Below, in pieces: positions 17,805-30,457 of a DNA stretch of 64,000 nt. The notes below the pieces were generated by a model. It did not search any database. It was not told where the DNA came from and was given only the letters and a program-made list of their open reading frames with translations. The DNA is from Tautonia marina (GTDB lineage: Bacteria > Planctomycetota > Planctomycetia > Isosphaerales > Isosphaeraceae), in NCBI RefSeq assembly GCF_009177065.1, contig NZ_WEZF01000001.1, forward strand, positions 310,001 through 374,000, written 5' to 3'. Numbering within the stretch: position 1 is the first letter of the stretch; each line of letters starts with the position of its first letter. Made by a program: the position numbers and the translations under genes.

Positions 17805-19187
17805 TTAGTTCTCCGTTGCCAGGAAGGCCGGGGGAAGGAGGTCGCGCACGGCGTCGATGATGATCCCCTCGACACCTGGGGCGAAGCGGGTCGGCTGGCC
17901 GTAGAAAATCATCGAGCCGTCAACCTCGTAGCCCCCTTCGTCGAGAAGGCGGTCGGAAGCGATGTAGCACGGGGCATCATTGCTGTACGCGTTGATCCAG
18001 AGGCGCTCGGGGTCGGCCACGCGGCGGAGATGCAGGGCATAATCCACCACGACCTCACCGGCGAGGAAGACCATCGCCAGCTCGTCGCCGAAGGCCCAGA
18101 CCTGCACCGGATAGCCTTCGAGAGCCTCGGGAAGCGATTCGCCCTTGTCGAGCCGCGCGAGCATGGTCCGGGCGTGGAGCCCTTGCTGGTTGGTCTGACC
18201 AGCGCGGGCTTGCCAGTCCTCGCGCGAGGGCAGGGGGGCGAAGGGCAGATTCACACGACTCAGTTGAGCATGTGAGACTCCACCGAGAGGAGTCATCTGC
18301 GCGTTCAGGACCTTGGAAACGGCCTGGGCAATCGCTTCGCCGTGTGCTCGGGCCTGAGCCCGTTCGCCTCGGGGTTCGGGGTTGGCGTCGGCTCCGCAGC
18401 CGATGGCGATCAGAGCGATCGCGCCGGGAAGGTCGCGCTCGATGGCTTCCTGAGCGTCGCCGGCCCAGTCGCCGCAAATCTGGTTGAACTCGCCGGTCAG
18501 GGTGGTGCAGTGGCAGGCGTACGAGGCGAGGACGGCGCGGGTCGAGCCGTCGAGGTCGGTCACGCGGATGACGGGCAGCGAATGGTCGGTCGGGCCGTCG
18601 GGGTTCACGCCGAAGCCGACCCATTGGCCATCGCGCAGCACGCGGCGATTGGCGGCGAAGTCGGCCGATCCGACTCCCCAGGCGAGTTTGCCCGGCCGGC
18701 GATCGGCCAGGGCTTCGAGGGCGACGTTGGTCAGGTGGTCGGTCAGCGTCTCGGTGTACTGGTCGATATGGGCCTGCTCGGTCCGGTTCGGGAATTCGGG
18801 AAAGAGAAACGGCGCGACGTTGGTCAGGGCCGGAGCGGTGTGCGTGTGCGAGGCGGAGATGGCCAGGCGATCACGGGCGAGCCCCGAGCGATCAGCCAGG
18901 CGCCGCGCGACCTCCGTGGTCATGCGGTCGGGGATGCCGAGATTATCGACCGTGATCAGGACGGCCGGGCCGTCGCCGTCGTCGCCGCCGATGGCCAGCG
19001 CCTTGGCCCAGAGGCGTTGATCGACCCCTTCGGATTCGGTCGAGCGGTTGCCGTAGCCGGTCAGGCGAACCGGGCCTTCGGGAGTCACGTCAACCCGGGC
19101 GACACCGACCGGGATTTCAGGAGCATCGTCAGGGGAAACTGCGGGGAGCGAGAGTGCCAGAGCCGCAATCAGGGGGGAGAGGATCAT
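17805..19187 (-). CDS. Neutral/alkaline ceramidase-family hydrolase, secreted
   Basis: 460 residues from the ATG at 19187; GAGGA lies upstream and the signal peptide MILSPLIAALALSLPAVSP starts here, so the in-frame start 8 codons earlier is less likely. VGVARVDVTPEGPVRLTGYG is the typical entry of the neutral/alkaline non-lysosomal ceramidase domain. SASHTHTAP supplies zinc-binding His, and ASYACHCTTL and GDWAGDAQ match other conserved blocks. Many planctomycete members are shorter than true ceramidases (about 650-750 residues) and have no proven ceramidase activity, so an amidase acting on some other lipid or peptide is possible. Confidence 0.85.
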   Translation of the reverse strand: MILSPLIAALALSLPAVSPDDAPEIPVGVARVDVTPEGPVRLTGYGNRSTESEGVDQRLWAKALAIGGDDGDGPAVLITVDNLGIPDRMTTEVARRLADRSGLARDRLAISASHTHTAPALTNVAPFLFPEFPNRTEQAHIDQYTETLTDHLTNVALEALADRRPGKLAWGVGSADFAANRRVLRDGQWVGFGVNPDGPTDHSLPVIRVTDLDGSTRAVLASYACHCTTLTGEFNQICGDWAGDAQEAIERDLPGAIALIAIGCGADANPEPRGERAQARAHGEAIAQAVSKVLNAQMTPLGGVSHAQLSRVNLPFAPLPSREDWQARAGQTNQQGLHARTMLARLDKGESLPEALEGYPVQVWAFGDELAMVFLAGEVVVDYALHLRRVADPERLWINAYSNDAPCYIASDRLLDEGGYEVDGSMIFYGQPTRFAPGVEGIIIDAVRDLLPPAFLATEN

Positions 19188-19575
19188 GGGCGGGTTCCTC
19201 GGTTCCGTCATCAGGGTTGGGACAATGCGCAGGTCTGCACGATACCCGGAACGAGGGAGGGAAGGCTACGAGGTGGGCGCGGAAATCGGTCGGTTGGTCG
19301 GTCGGGATCGCTCCGGCTCGGCCGCCGCATTGAAAAGAATGCGTCAATAAAATCGAAAATTCATCAGTTGAATTTCCGGTCAGTCGTCTTGCTCCCTCTC
19401 CCCCGAGTCGGGGAGAGGGAGCCGGGAAGATACTTCACGAGATGAATGTGTGGAAAACTTGATCGCAAGAACAAGTTTATGGAAGTTCTTGTGAGTTGTG
19501 CGAGTCCTTCAGCTCGGCTCTCTCCGGGATCGTTTGACAGAGGGCCGAGCCGCAACCGAACACGAGGCGTGGTTC
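19188..19575. other. Intergenic region, one hairpin
   Basis: About 390 bases between two minus-strand genes. It holds a strong hairpin (19391-19420) and the presumed promoter of the ceramidase-family gene. I see no gene here. Confidence 0.5.
19391..19420. terminator. Strong hairpin, possible terminator of the TPR gene
   Basis: CTCCCTCTCCCC and GGGGAGAGGGAG form a perfect 12-base stem around a 6-base loop (CGAGTC). It lies 155 bases downstream of the TPR gene end on the minus strand. A similar C/G-rich hairpin follows the gene ending at 48055, so it may be a recurring element. Confidence 0.5.
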
Positions 19576-22500
19576 TCAGAGGTCCGAGAGTGTGGTGAAC
19601 GCATCGCGTTCGAAGGGGTCGAGGTCGTCGACGGTGAGGCCGAGTTCCAGGGCCTTGGCGAACGATTCGCGGGCCGCGTCGGGGTCGCCGGCCTGGTCGA
19701 GAACGCGGGCGAGGTGGAAGCGGTAGAGGCCGCTGTTGGGCCGCTCACGGACCACCTCGTCGAGGGTCGTTCGGGCCTCGTCGAGCCGATCGAGCCGGAG
19801 GAGGATGACGGCTCGGGTGTCGAGCAGTTCGGGGGCCCGAACGTCGAGGGCCGCAAGAGCGCGGTCGATCAGCTCAAGGGCTTCGCCGGGCTGCTCGGCA
19901 TATTCGCTAAGCGCCCAGGCGAGGTTGTTCAGGTAAACGACGTTGTCCGGCTCGCTCTGGAGCAGTTCGCGGTAGATGCGGATCTCGTCGTCAAACCGGG
20001 TCGGGTCGATGCGGCCCTGGAAGTGGCGGAGCATGGCCAGCACCGCCTTGATGGCGGGCAGGTCGTGGCGCGCGGCGGCCTGTTCGATCAGGTCCGAGGC
20101 GCGGGCCATCAGCTCCGGCTCGGCCTTCGAGCGATCGACGACGGTCAAGACCCCTCGAACGGCCTGCAAGGCGGCGACCGCGTCGTCGGACTGGATGGCC
20201 GGTTCGGCCAGTGCGAGGGCCTCGGGAAAGATGTCTCGGGCGGCAAACCACTGCGAGGGCATCCAGGCAAGGGTCGGGAACCGCTCGGCCAGGTCCCGGC
20301 CGACCCGTTCGGTCGGTTCCAGGGTCGAGTCTCCCAGTTGCACGAGACGGCGGAAGGTGGCGGCGGCCGATTCGATCGCGTTGTCGGTCTCGACGGCCTC
20401 GAAGTAGGCTCGTTCCAGTTCCTCGGCGACCGACCCGGCCTCGGCTCGCGCTTCGACGAGCCGGAGGTCCAGGTCGGTCAGCTCGTCCGGTGCGGCCGAG
20501 AGATTCCGCAGGCGGTCGAGTTGTCGGCCGGCCTCGTCGAGCTGACCGGCGTCGATCAAGGCTCGGGTGTACAGGGCCACGGCGGTGGGGTTGGTGCCGC
20601 TGATGGCCGTGACGGCGGCCACCTCGGCGGCGCGATCGGGGCGGTCCATCTGAAGCAAGAGCCGGGCGAGGGTCTCGCGGGCGGCGGCGGTCATCGGGTC
20701 GCCGGCCGGCTGGTCGGCGATCAGGGCTTCGAGCCGGCCGACGGCTTCCTCGCGCCGGGAGGCTTCAGGATGCCTCGCCAGCACGATGGCGCGGGCCATC
20801 CGATCTTGCGGGGCCTGTGGGTCCGAGGCCGAAGGCTCGGGACCGAGGGCGTCCCACGCGGCCTGCCAGGAATCGGCGTCGGTACTTTGATCGGCCAGGA
20901 TCAGGGCCTTGAAGCGGGCCGCGGGCCGCGAGTCGGGTTCGAGGCTCAACAGGTGCTCAACCCGTTCCAGGGCCTCTTCGGATCGACCGACCGAGCGATC
21001 GAAGCGAGCGGCCAGCAAGAGGGCCAGGGGATCGTCGGGGCGGGCCTCCAGCGCGGCCTGATAGGAGGCATCGGCGGCGTCGAGCTTGCCGATGGCTTCC
21101 TGAGCCTGGGCTTCGAGCAGTTCGGGAAAGTCGCTGATGACCAGGCGTTTCATGGAGGCGATCGCCTCCTGGGCCGCCTCGGGCTGACCGCGAGCGGCCA
21201 GGTAGCGGATCAAGGCGATCCAGGAGGGGGCGTCGCGGCGGTCGTTGGCCTGGGCGCGGAGCATCTGCTCGACCTGAGCGGTGCGGCCGAGGCGGTCGTA
21301 CATAGCCATCCGCCAGGCGGCGAACTGAGGGGTGCTGGCCGACGGGCTCTGACCGGCGCGCTCGACGTACTCGGCGGCGAGGTCGAGCCGACCGTTCCGC
21401 AGGCAAGCCTCGGCGGCCAGGCGGTCGATCTGAGCGTCAAAGCCGGTCGTGGAGGAGAGTCGAGGTAGGCGGTCAATTTCGTCGAGCCGGTCGAGCCGGA
21501 CCAGCAGGTCGATCATCGGGGCGAGGGCTCGGCCTTCCCCCTTTTCCCAGGCCGATCGCAGGTCGGCCAGAGCCAGGTCGAAGGAGGCCTCGACCGGATT
21601 CGGGTTCGTGTCCAGCTCGCCAAGCTGCCGGTAGGCCAGGCCGCGGAGGTGCAGGGCCGTGGCCAGCTCGGGAGCGAGGCCGGGGTTTTTGTCCGTGCCG
21701 TCACCGAGGATCGGGGCGAGGGTGTCGAGCGCCTTGCGGGTCCGGCCGAGCTTGTCAGCTCCGGGAACGCGGAGCAGGAACTCCGCCAGGCCGAGTCGGT
21801 AGGGCAGGCCCGGCTGTTCCTGGGGGCCTCGAAGCGCTTGCAGGGCGGCCTCGGCGCCGGGAATGTCGCCGGTGTCAATCGCCAGTTCGAGCTGAGCCAG
21901 GAGCGGGATGGCCGAGCCGGGCTGAAGCGTTTGCCAGGCGGCAAAGGCGGCTCGGGCCTCGTCGAACTGGCCTCGGGCGATGTGCATGCGGCCGAGGGCC
22001 TGGAGGATCTCGGGCCGCTGGTTGGTCGGCAGGGTGCTGGCGGCCTCGCTCAGCAAGTCGATGGCGTCGCGCCCTCGGCCAAGTTGCGACAGGAGTCGGG
22101 CCTGGGTGAGTGTCAAGGCCGGGAGAGTCCCCACCGCTTCGGGGCTTGAGGCACGTTCGAGGACCGCCAGCGCCTCCTCGAATCGGTTCTGCCGAACGAG
22201 CAGATCGCTCCAAGTCGTCCAGAAAACGACCTCCTTCGGATGCTCCGCAACGGCCGATTCAAGGCGGGCGAGGGCCTCGTCGGTCTGGCCGTCGATCTGA
22301 AGGCGCTGAATCTCAAGCAGGGCGAGGGCAGGATCATCCTTGAGGGCCTCGATCGTCCGGGCGTCGTTCAGGGCAGTTTCGAAGCGGGACCAGGAGCGTC
22401 GGCTTGCCGGCAGGGCGGCTTGCTGGGCAAGCAGCGAGCGGAGCAAGGCAACGCGCAGGTCGATCGACTCGGGACTCTCGGCAATGGCATCGCGCAGCTC

Positions 22501-23949
22501 GGCCAGAGCGCGGTCGGCCCCCTCGGGAACCAGGGCCTGAACGAGGGCAAGCCGCACCTCGGGATTCTCGGGGGCCAGCTCGACGGCGGCGCGCAGGTCG
22601 TCGAGGGCGGCGGCCCGCTGGCCGAGCTTCAGCTTGCTGTCGGCCCGCAGCAGCAAGAGGCTGGGCTTCTGCGACGCCATCAGCCCTGGCTCGGCCCGGT
22701 TGAACGAGGCGATCGCCTGGTCGTGCTGCCCGGCGGCATGCTGCCACTTGCCGCGGAGCATCTCGTAGCTTGACACCCGCGATTCGCTCACGACCTCGCC
22801 GAAGCGCTGAACGAATACGCCGGCCCCGGTCAGGTCGCCGGAGCCGATCAGCACGTTGGCCAGTTGCCAGATCAGGTCCTCGTCCTGCGTTTTCAGGACC
22901 GCGTCGCGGAGCCGTTCGATGGCCTGATCGGTGCGTCCCCGGCGCTGGTCGATGCTGGCGCGAATCAACGCGACCTGAGGGAGAGCCTGGTGCAATTCGG
23001 AGAGCCGATCGAGGAACGAGCCGGCCTGGTCCAGCTCGTTGCGGGCCAGGGCGTCGCCGGAGGCGGCAAGCATCACCCGCCGAAAGTTCGTGGAATCGTC
23101 GTCAGCCTCGGGAATCAGATCGGCGGCGCGGGTCAGGGCCGCCGAGGCAAGTTCGGGCTGATCGGACCCGAGAAAGACGTTGTATCGGACCAGCCACGTG
23201 TCGACGGAGTCCGGCGCCTCGCGAACAAGATCGTCCAGCACCTCCTCGGCCTTCTCCGGATTGTTGAGCCTGTCTCGGTAAAGGAGGGCCAGCCGTTCGG
23301 CGCTGATCGCGTCGGTCGGGTCCCGTTCGAGGGCGTTGCGATAGGCTTCGATCGCCGGTTCGATCGGCCGGTTCGTGCCCCCGAGACCTTCCCGGGCCAG
23401 GCCGAGCAGTCGGTAGGTTTCGGCGTCGTCGGCCCCGCGTCGAATCAGGTCTTCAATCACGGTTTCGGCGTTCGAGGAGAAGTCGTTGGCGACGCTCTCC
23501 TCGGCGGTGGCGGCTGGACCGCCGGAGCCGCGAATGTAGAGTTCGGCCAGCCACTTGCGGTTTTGCTGGCGGTCGGAGCCTTCCAGGTTCCCATCCGGAT
23601 CGAGCCGAAGCAGGCGCTCGTTCTGGCGAATGGCCGCGCGGGAGCGGCTGGTGTCCCCTTGCTCCAGCACGGCCTCCGACAGCAGCCGGGTAAAGCGATC
23701 GAGCATCTCGACGTCGTTGGGGTGTTTCTCCAGGAAGCGTTCAAGGTGGCGCATGGCCATCCGAGGCTGGTCCTTCTCTACCAGCGTCTCCGTCTGGCGG
23801 ATCAACTCGGTTCGGACCCGCTCCCGGAAGATGCCGGCGGCAAAGACCCCGCCAATGACGAGCACCAGCACGATCACGGTCGTGCCGATCACCGCCCTGA
23901 GATTGACCCGCTGCGTTGTCCGCGATCGTCCCACCTCGATCTCCTTCAT
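19576..23949 (-). CDS. Very large membrane-anchored TPR-repeat protein
   Basis: 1457 residues. A short cytoplasmic start (MKEIEVGRSRTTQRVNLRA) is followed by one membrane segment (VIGTTVIVLVLVIGGVFAAG). The rest is almost wholly helical tetratricopeptide repeats, for example HLERFLEKHPNDVEMLDRFT, AIEAYRNALERDPTDAISAE and LLQSEPDNVVYLNNLAWALS. Repeats extend to the C-terminus. It most likely faces the periplasm or paryphoplasm and holds a protein complex together. There is no enzymatic domain. It is divergent from the HEAT-repeat gene, separated by 500 bases. Partners are unknown. Confidence 0.9.
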   Translation of the reverse strand: MKEIEVGRSRTTQRVNLRAVIGTTVIVLVLVIGGVFAAGIFRERVRTELIRQTETLVEKDQPRMAMRHLERFLEKHPNDVEMLDRFTRLLSEAVLEQGDTSRSRAAIRQNERLLRLDPDGNLEGSDRQQNRKWLAELYIRGSGGPAATAEESVANDFSSNAETVIEDLIRRGADDAETYRLLGLAREGLGGTNRPIEPAIEAYRNALERDPTDAISAERLALLYRDRLNNPEKAEEVLDDLVREAPDSVDTWLVRYNVFLGSDQPELASAALTRAADLIPEADDDSTNFRRVMLAASGDALARNELDQAGSFLDRLSELHQALPQVALIRASIDQRRGRTDQAIERLRDAVLKTQDEDLIWQLANVLIGSGDLTGAGVFVQRFGEVVSESRVSSYEMLRGKWQHAAGQHDQAIASFNRAEPGLMASQKPSLLLLRADSKLKLGQRAAALDDLRAAVELAPENPEVRLALVQALVPEGADRALAELRDAIAESPESIDLRVALLRSLLAQQAALPASRRSWSRFETALNDARTIEALKDDPALALLEIQRLQIDGQTDEALARLESAVAEHPKEVVFWTTWSDLLVRQNRFEEALAVLERASSPEAVGTLPALTLTQARLLSQLGRGRDAIDLLSEAASTLPTNQRPEILQALGRMHIARGQFDEARAAFAAWQTLQPGSAIPLLAQLELAIDTGDIPGAEAALQALRGPQEQPGLPYRLGLAEFLLRVPGADKLGRTRKALDTLAPILGDGTDKNPGLAPELATALHLRGLAYRQLGELDTNPNPVEASFDLALADLRSAWEKGEGRALAPMIDLLVRLDRLDEIDRLPRLSSTTGFDAQIDRLAAEACLRNGRLDLAAEYVERAGQSPSASTPQFAAWRMAMYDRLGRTAQVEQMLRAQANDRRDAPSWIALIRYLAARGQPEAAQEAIASMKRLVISDFPELLEAQAQEAIGKLDAADASYQAALEARPDDPLALLLAARFDRSVGRSEEALERVEHLLSLEPDSRPAARFKALILADQSTDADSWQAAWDALGPEPSASDPQAPQDRMARAIVLARHPEASRREEAVGRLEALIADQPAGDPMTAAARETLARLLLQMDRPDRAAEVAAVTAISGTNPTAVALYTRALIDAGQLDEAGRQLDRLRNLSAAPDELTDLDLRLVEARAEAGSVAEELERAYFEAVETDNAIESAAATFRRLVQLGDSTLEPTERVGRDLAERFPTLAWMPSQWFAARDIFPEALALAEPAIQSDDAVAALQAVRGVLTVVDRSKAEPELMARASDLIEQAAARHDLPAIKAVLAMLRHFQGRIDPTRFDDEIRIYRELLQSEPDNVVYLNNLAWALSEYAEQPGEALELIDRALAALDVRAPELLDTRAVILLRLDRLDEARTTLDEVVRERPNSGLYRFHLARVLDQAGDPDAARESFAKALELGLTVDDLDPFERDAFTTLSDL

Positions 23950-24451
23950 CTCGTGGCGTTGTCAATGCTTGGGGCTGGGCGTCGGGTGCCACCTGGGGCC
24001 AAACACCACCGAATCGACTGGACTCATGCCGTCCTCGCTTCGTCGGCGAGAACCACAGGCACCGAGGCACGATTACCGGGCTCGAATCGTCCGTCGGCCC
24101 GAACCGATCACGTCCGAGGCGATGGAACGTCACCCCTGCCGTCCGCATCGGCCCAGGATTCGCGGGTGGTTCGCGCTACTCTGTTACGATCGTAGAGCAT
24201 TCCCGGGACATTGTCTTTTCCCAAATTTCTCAGACAGGGCAGATTCCTCCCCCTCGATCGACGCGATCGGGCCACTCTTCAAGATCCCAGAGCGTTCTCA
24301 CAGCGATGGAAGAATGGAATGATTGGGGGGATTGGGGTGATTTTTTGAATTCTCGGGGGTTGCGGGGTAGAGTGGAATTGTCGGTCGGAGCGAACGATCG
24401 ACTCCCGATCGGGACGAACGGAACGACCTCGACCGAGGAGCAAGCATCGTG
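23950..24451. other. Divergent intergenic region with a G-rich stretch
   Basis: 500 bases between the TPR gene (leftward) and the HEAT gene (rightward). It must hold both promoters. The + strand at 24325-24367 has four runs of four or more G. No gene is seen here. Confidence 0.5.
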
Positions 24452-25327
24452 ATGATGACATCCTTGACGTGTGTGGCAGCCTTGACGGTCCAGGTGGCCC
24501 TCGGAGGGCTGGGATTGTTCGACTGCCTCAAGAAAGACCGACACGAGTTCGGCGGGACTGACTGCTGCCTGCGTTGCGAATCGGAGGTGATCAGGGTTCA
24601 CAACCTGCTGGAAGTCTTGCAGCATCACGTCAGCGTCTCCGAGCGCGTCAAGGCAGCTCGGGCGCTCCGAAGCTACGACTGGCAATGCCACCCGGAAGTG
24701 GTTCCGGTGCTGGCCGACGTCTTGCTGATCGACTGCGAGAAGAAGGTGCGCAAGGCGGTTGCCGAAACCCTGGCGAAGCTCCACCCCTGTGACCCGACCG
24801 CCCAGGTGGCGCTGGAGCAGTCGGCCATCAGCGACCCGGACTTCTGGACCAGAAAACGCTCCCGAAAGGCGCTGGATCGGATCGAGCGAGGCTGTGGGGC
24901 CGACTGTTCGGTCTGCGGGCCGACCTCGGTCGTCGGCACTCCGCTGCCGGTCGAGTACGAGATCGAGCCGGAGCTGCTCCCACCGTTGCGGGCTCCTCGG
25001 GTCTACGGCGAGGTGCCGTATGATCGGGTCGCGCCGCTCGATGGGCGACGGGTGCCCAGCCTGCCGCCGCTCGGCGAGTCGGTCCCGGACCGATCCGACC
25101 TCCCCGTCCTTCCCGATCCGAACGCGCAGCCCGAACTCTTGCCCCGGCCGATCGAACCGTTCGGCGACGAGCCGCCGGTCGAGGTCGTCCCTCCGGCAGC
25201 CTTGCCGGTCCCCAGCCCGCCGTCGGTGTCGCCGTTTGGCGCATCGCGCAACGACGAAAAGCCCTCTCGACGTCCGGCCCGTTCGGCTGGGCCGATCCGG
25301 ATCTTCACGATCGGCCGACCGAGGTAA
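24452..25327 (+). CDS. HEAT-repeat protein with Pro-rich tail
   Basis: 291 residues from ATGATG at 24452 (a GTG three bases earlier is the alternative); GAGGAG lies upstream. The N-terminal segment is weakly hydrophobic (LTCVAALTVQVALGGLGLFD) and could be a signal peptide. Residues about 50-150 contain HEAT/PBS-like helical repeats (VKAARALRSYDWQCHPEVVP, VRKAVAETLAKLHP). Cys residues are unusually frequent there (CLRCE, CGADCSVCG). The last 130 residues are Pro-rich and disordered. Such proteins are scaffolds; in planctomycetes they are numerous. No partner is evident, and the divergent TPR gene is also a scaffold type. Confidence 0.75.
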   Translation: MMTSLTCVAALTVQVALGGLGLFDCLKKDRHEFGGTDCCLRCESEVIRVHNLLEVLQHHVSVSERVKAARALRSYDWQCHPEVVPVLADVLLIDCEKKVRKAVAETLAKLHPCDPTAQVALEQSAISDPDFWTRKRSRKALDRIERGCGADCSVCGPTSVVGTPLPVEYEIEPELLPPLRAPRVYGEVPYDRVAPLDGRRVPSLPPLGESVPDRSDLPVLPDPNAQPELLPRPIEPFGDEPPVEVVPPAALPVPSPPSVSPFGASRNDEKPSRRPARSAGPIRIFTIGRPR

Positions 25328-28897
<3,570 letters not shown>

Positions 28898-28982
28898 TCC
28901 TCGCATCGCATTAGAAGCAATTGCTATTCGCACGCTTTCAGGGCGATGCGACGTCCTGGAAGTGTCTTTGTTTGGAGTAGAT

Positions 28983-29169
28983 CTTCCATCCTCAAATGAT
29001 GCGTCACCGCGTAGTCCTGGGTGGCCCCGGTTGCTCGTCAACCGGGGTCGCGGAGCGACGAGCGGTCAGGGGGTGGCCTCCCGTCGCCTCTCGCGGTTGC
29101 GTCGCCCCGGTTGGCAAGCAACCGGGGCCACCCAAAGCAATGGGACAACGCATCTCTTGAGGGTGGAAG
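28983..29169. repeat. Dispersed palindromic repeat (REPIN-like), full two-hairpin copy
   Basis: The longest non-coding copy (187 bases). The outer arms are CTTCCATCCTCAAATGATG and the complement of CTTCCACCCTCAAGAGATG. Hairpin 1 is CCCCGGTTG-CTCGT-CAACCGGGG (29025-29047). Hairpin 2 is CCCCGGTTG with CAACCGGGG (29105-29127). GGGTGG flanks each hairpin on its outer side. It lies between katG and mlaD and is oriented opposite to the copies at 44486 and 53456. Confidence 0.9.
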
Positions 29170-29218
29170 CGGTCCTACGCGAGAACGATTGGCGGTGGCG
29201 TTTGAGGCCCAGTTTGCC

Positions 29219-30334
29219 TTACCTCCCGTTCAGGACGCCGGTGGAAATCAGCCCCGGGTCTCGTGAAATCTTCTCGGCGAACGAGCCAAACGTGCGCAGG
29301 ACCGATCGGGCGTCGTTGGCGGCGGCGTCGGCCGATCGGAGGACGAGGCGAACATCCTCGTAAAGCTGGGGATCGGAGACGAGGCGCTGAAGGGTTCCCT
29401 TCGTGTTCAATCGTCCCTGTCCGTCGTGCAGATAGGCGGTCAGCACGCTGATGTCGTAGGCAATTTTGTTGGCGCGGAAGAGGACCTGGCCGAGGTTCGT
29501 GCGGGGGCTGTCCCCGGGCCCGGCCTTCAGTTCGGCGGCGATCGGTTGCAGGTCGGCCAGCAGCACGTCGAGGCGCTGGGAGGCCGAGGCCACGCGGTTG
29601 AGCGTCATTTTCACCTGATCTTTCGTGGCGTCGTCGAAGGCCGAGTCGAGCTTCTCGGCAACGCTCCGAATCGTGGCGACCGTCGGCTTGATCTCAGCCT
29701 CGTTCTCCTCCAGCACCCGGCCGAGGTCGTTGGCCACCATCTCGATACTGCGGCCGGTGTTCCCCCAGGTCGTCAGAAACTCGTCAAGCGATTCGGCCTT
29801 GCCGACGATCTCCGAAAGGTTCGTGGCGGCGGCCTCGATGGCGACCATCGTGCTATCGGCCCGCTCGAAAATTTTCGAAGCGTCGGTCAGCAGCAGGAAC
29901 GGATCGGTGGCGACCAGGCCGGTGATCCATCGATCTTCGCGGACGGCTTCGTCGGGCGAGTCGAAGGTCTTCAACGGCTCCGATCCGGTGCCGGAGATCA
30001 GGTCGATCGCTACGTCGCCAATCAGGGCCCGGCCGAGCCGGGGGGTAGTCCCTTCTCGGATCATGTAGTTCGGGTCGAGCGAAAGGGTGACGAGGACTCC
30101 TTCGGGCTGGTTCGGCTCGGTGAAGGTAAACGCGAAGACCTCGCCCACCCGAACGCCGCTCTTGCGCACGGGGATGCCCCGATCGACGCCCGGGGCTTCG
30201 GGAAAGAAAACGGTGACGAAATGCCGTTCCTGAATCAGGGCCGGGGCCTCGAACCAGACGATCAGCATGGTCAGCACCATGCCGGCGACAATGACGAACA
30301 TGCCGATCCGAAATTGCATCACGCGTTCGTTCAT
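29219..30334 (-). CDS. mlaD: MlaD/MCE-domain lipid-transport protein
   Basis: 371 residues. One N-terminal membrane segment (IGMFVIVAGMVLTMLIVWF) is followed by an MCE domain (residues about 40-120: FVTVFFPEAPGVDRGIPVRK, GVRVGEVFAFTF, ALIGDVAIDL). A long helical/coiled region to about residue 300 comes after it. MCE proteins form hexameric rings or tubes that pass phospholipids between membranes. The helical extension is longer than in E. coli MlaD (183 residues) and resembles the needle-forming type (PqiB/LetB or Mce). It is third in the mlaE-mlaF-mlaD order. Confidence 0.88.
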   Translation of the reverse strand: MNERVMQFRIGMFVIVAGMVLTMLIVWFEAPALIQERHFVTVFFPEAPGVDRGIPVRKSGVRVGEVFAFTFTEPNQPEGVLVTLSLDPNYMIREGTTPRLGRALIGDVAIDLISGTGSEPLKTFDSPDEAVREDRWITGLVATDPFLLLTDASKIFERADSTMVAIEAAATNLSEIVGKAESLDEFLTTWGNTGRSIEMVANDLGRVLEENEAEIKPTVATIRSVAEKLDSAFDDATKDQVKMTLNRVASASQRLDVLLADLQPIAAELKAGPGDSPRTNLGQVLFRANKIAYDISVLTAYLHDGQGRLNTKGTLQRLVSDPQLYEDVRLVLRSADAAANDARSVLRTFGSFAEKISRDPGLISTGVLNGR

Positions 30335-30457
30335 GGTCGGCTCTCTCGCGAGGGGTGGTGATCGTGCTGCGTTGGTCCAAGTATGCCTGGTGCGCGGCTC
30401 GGGGGGAGGGGTTTGTGGCGCCGATCCGGAATTCCTGGCCTCCGCGCGGCGGATCGA

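Noticed and set aside
19498-21468. Long open frames on the + strand opposite the TPR gene
   Set aside because: They are Gly/Val/Glu-rich shadows of the TPR coding strand without start signals or domains.
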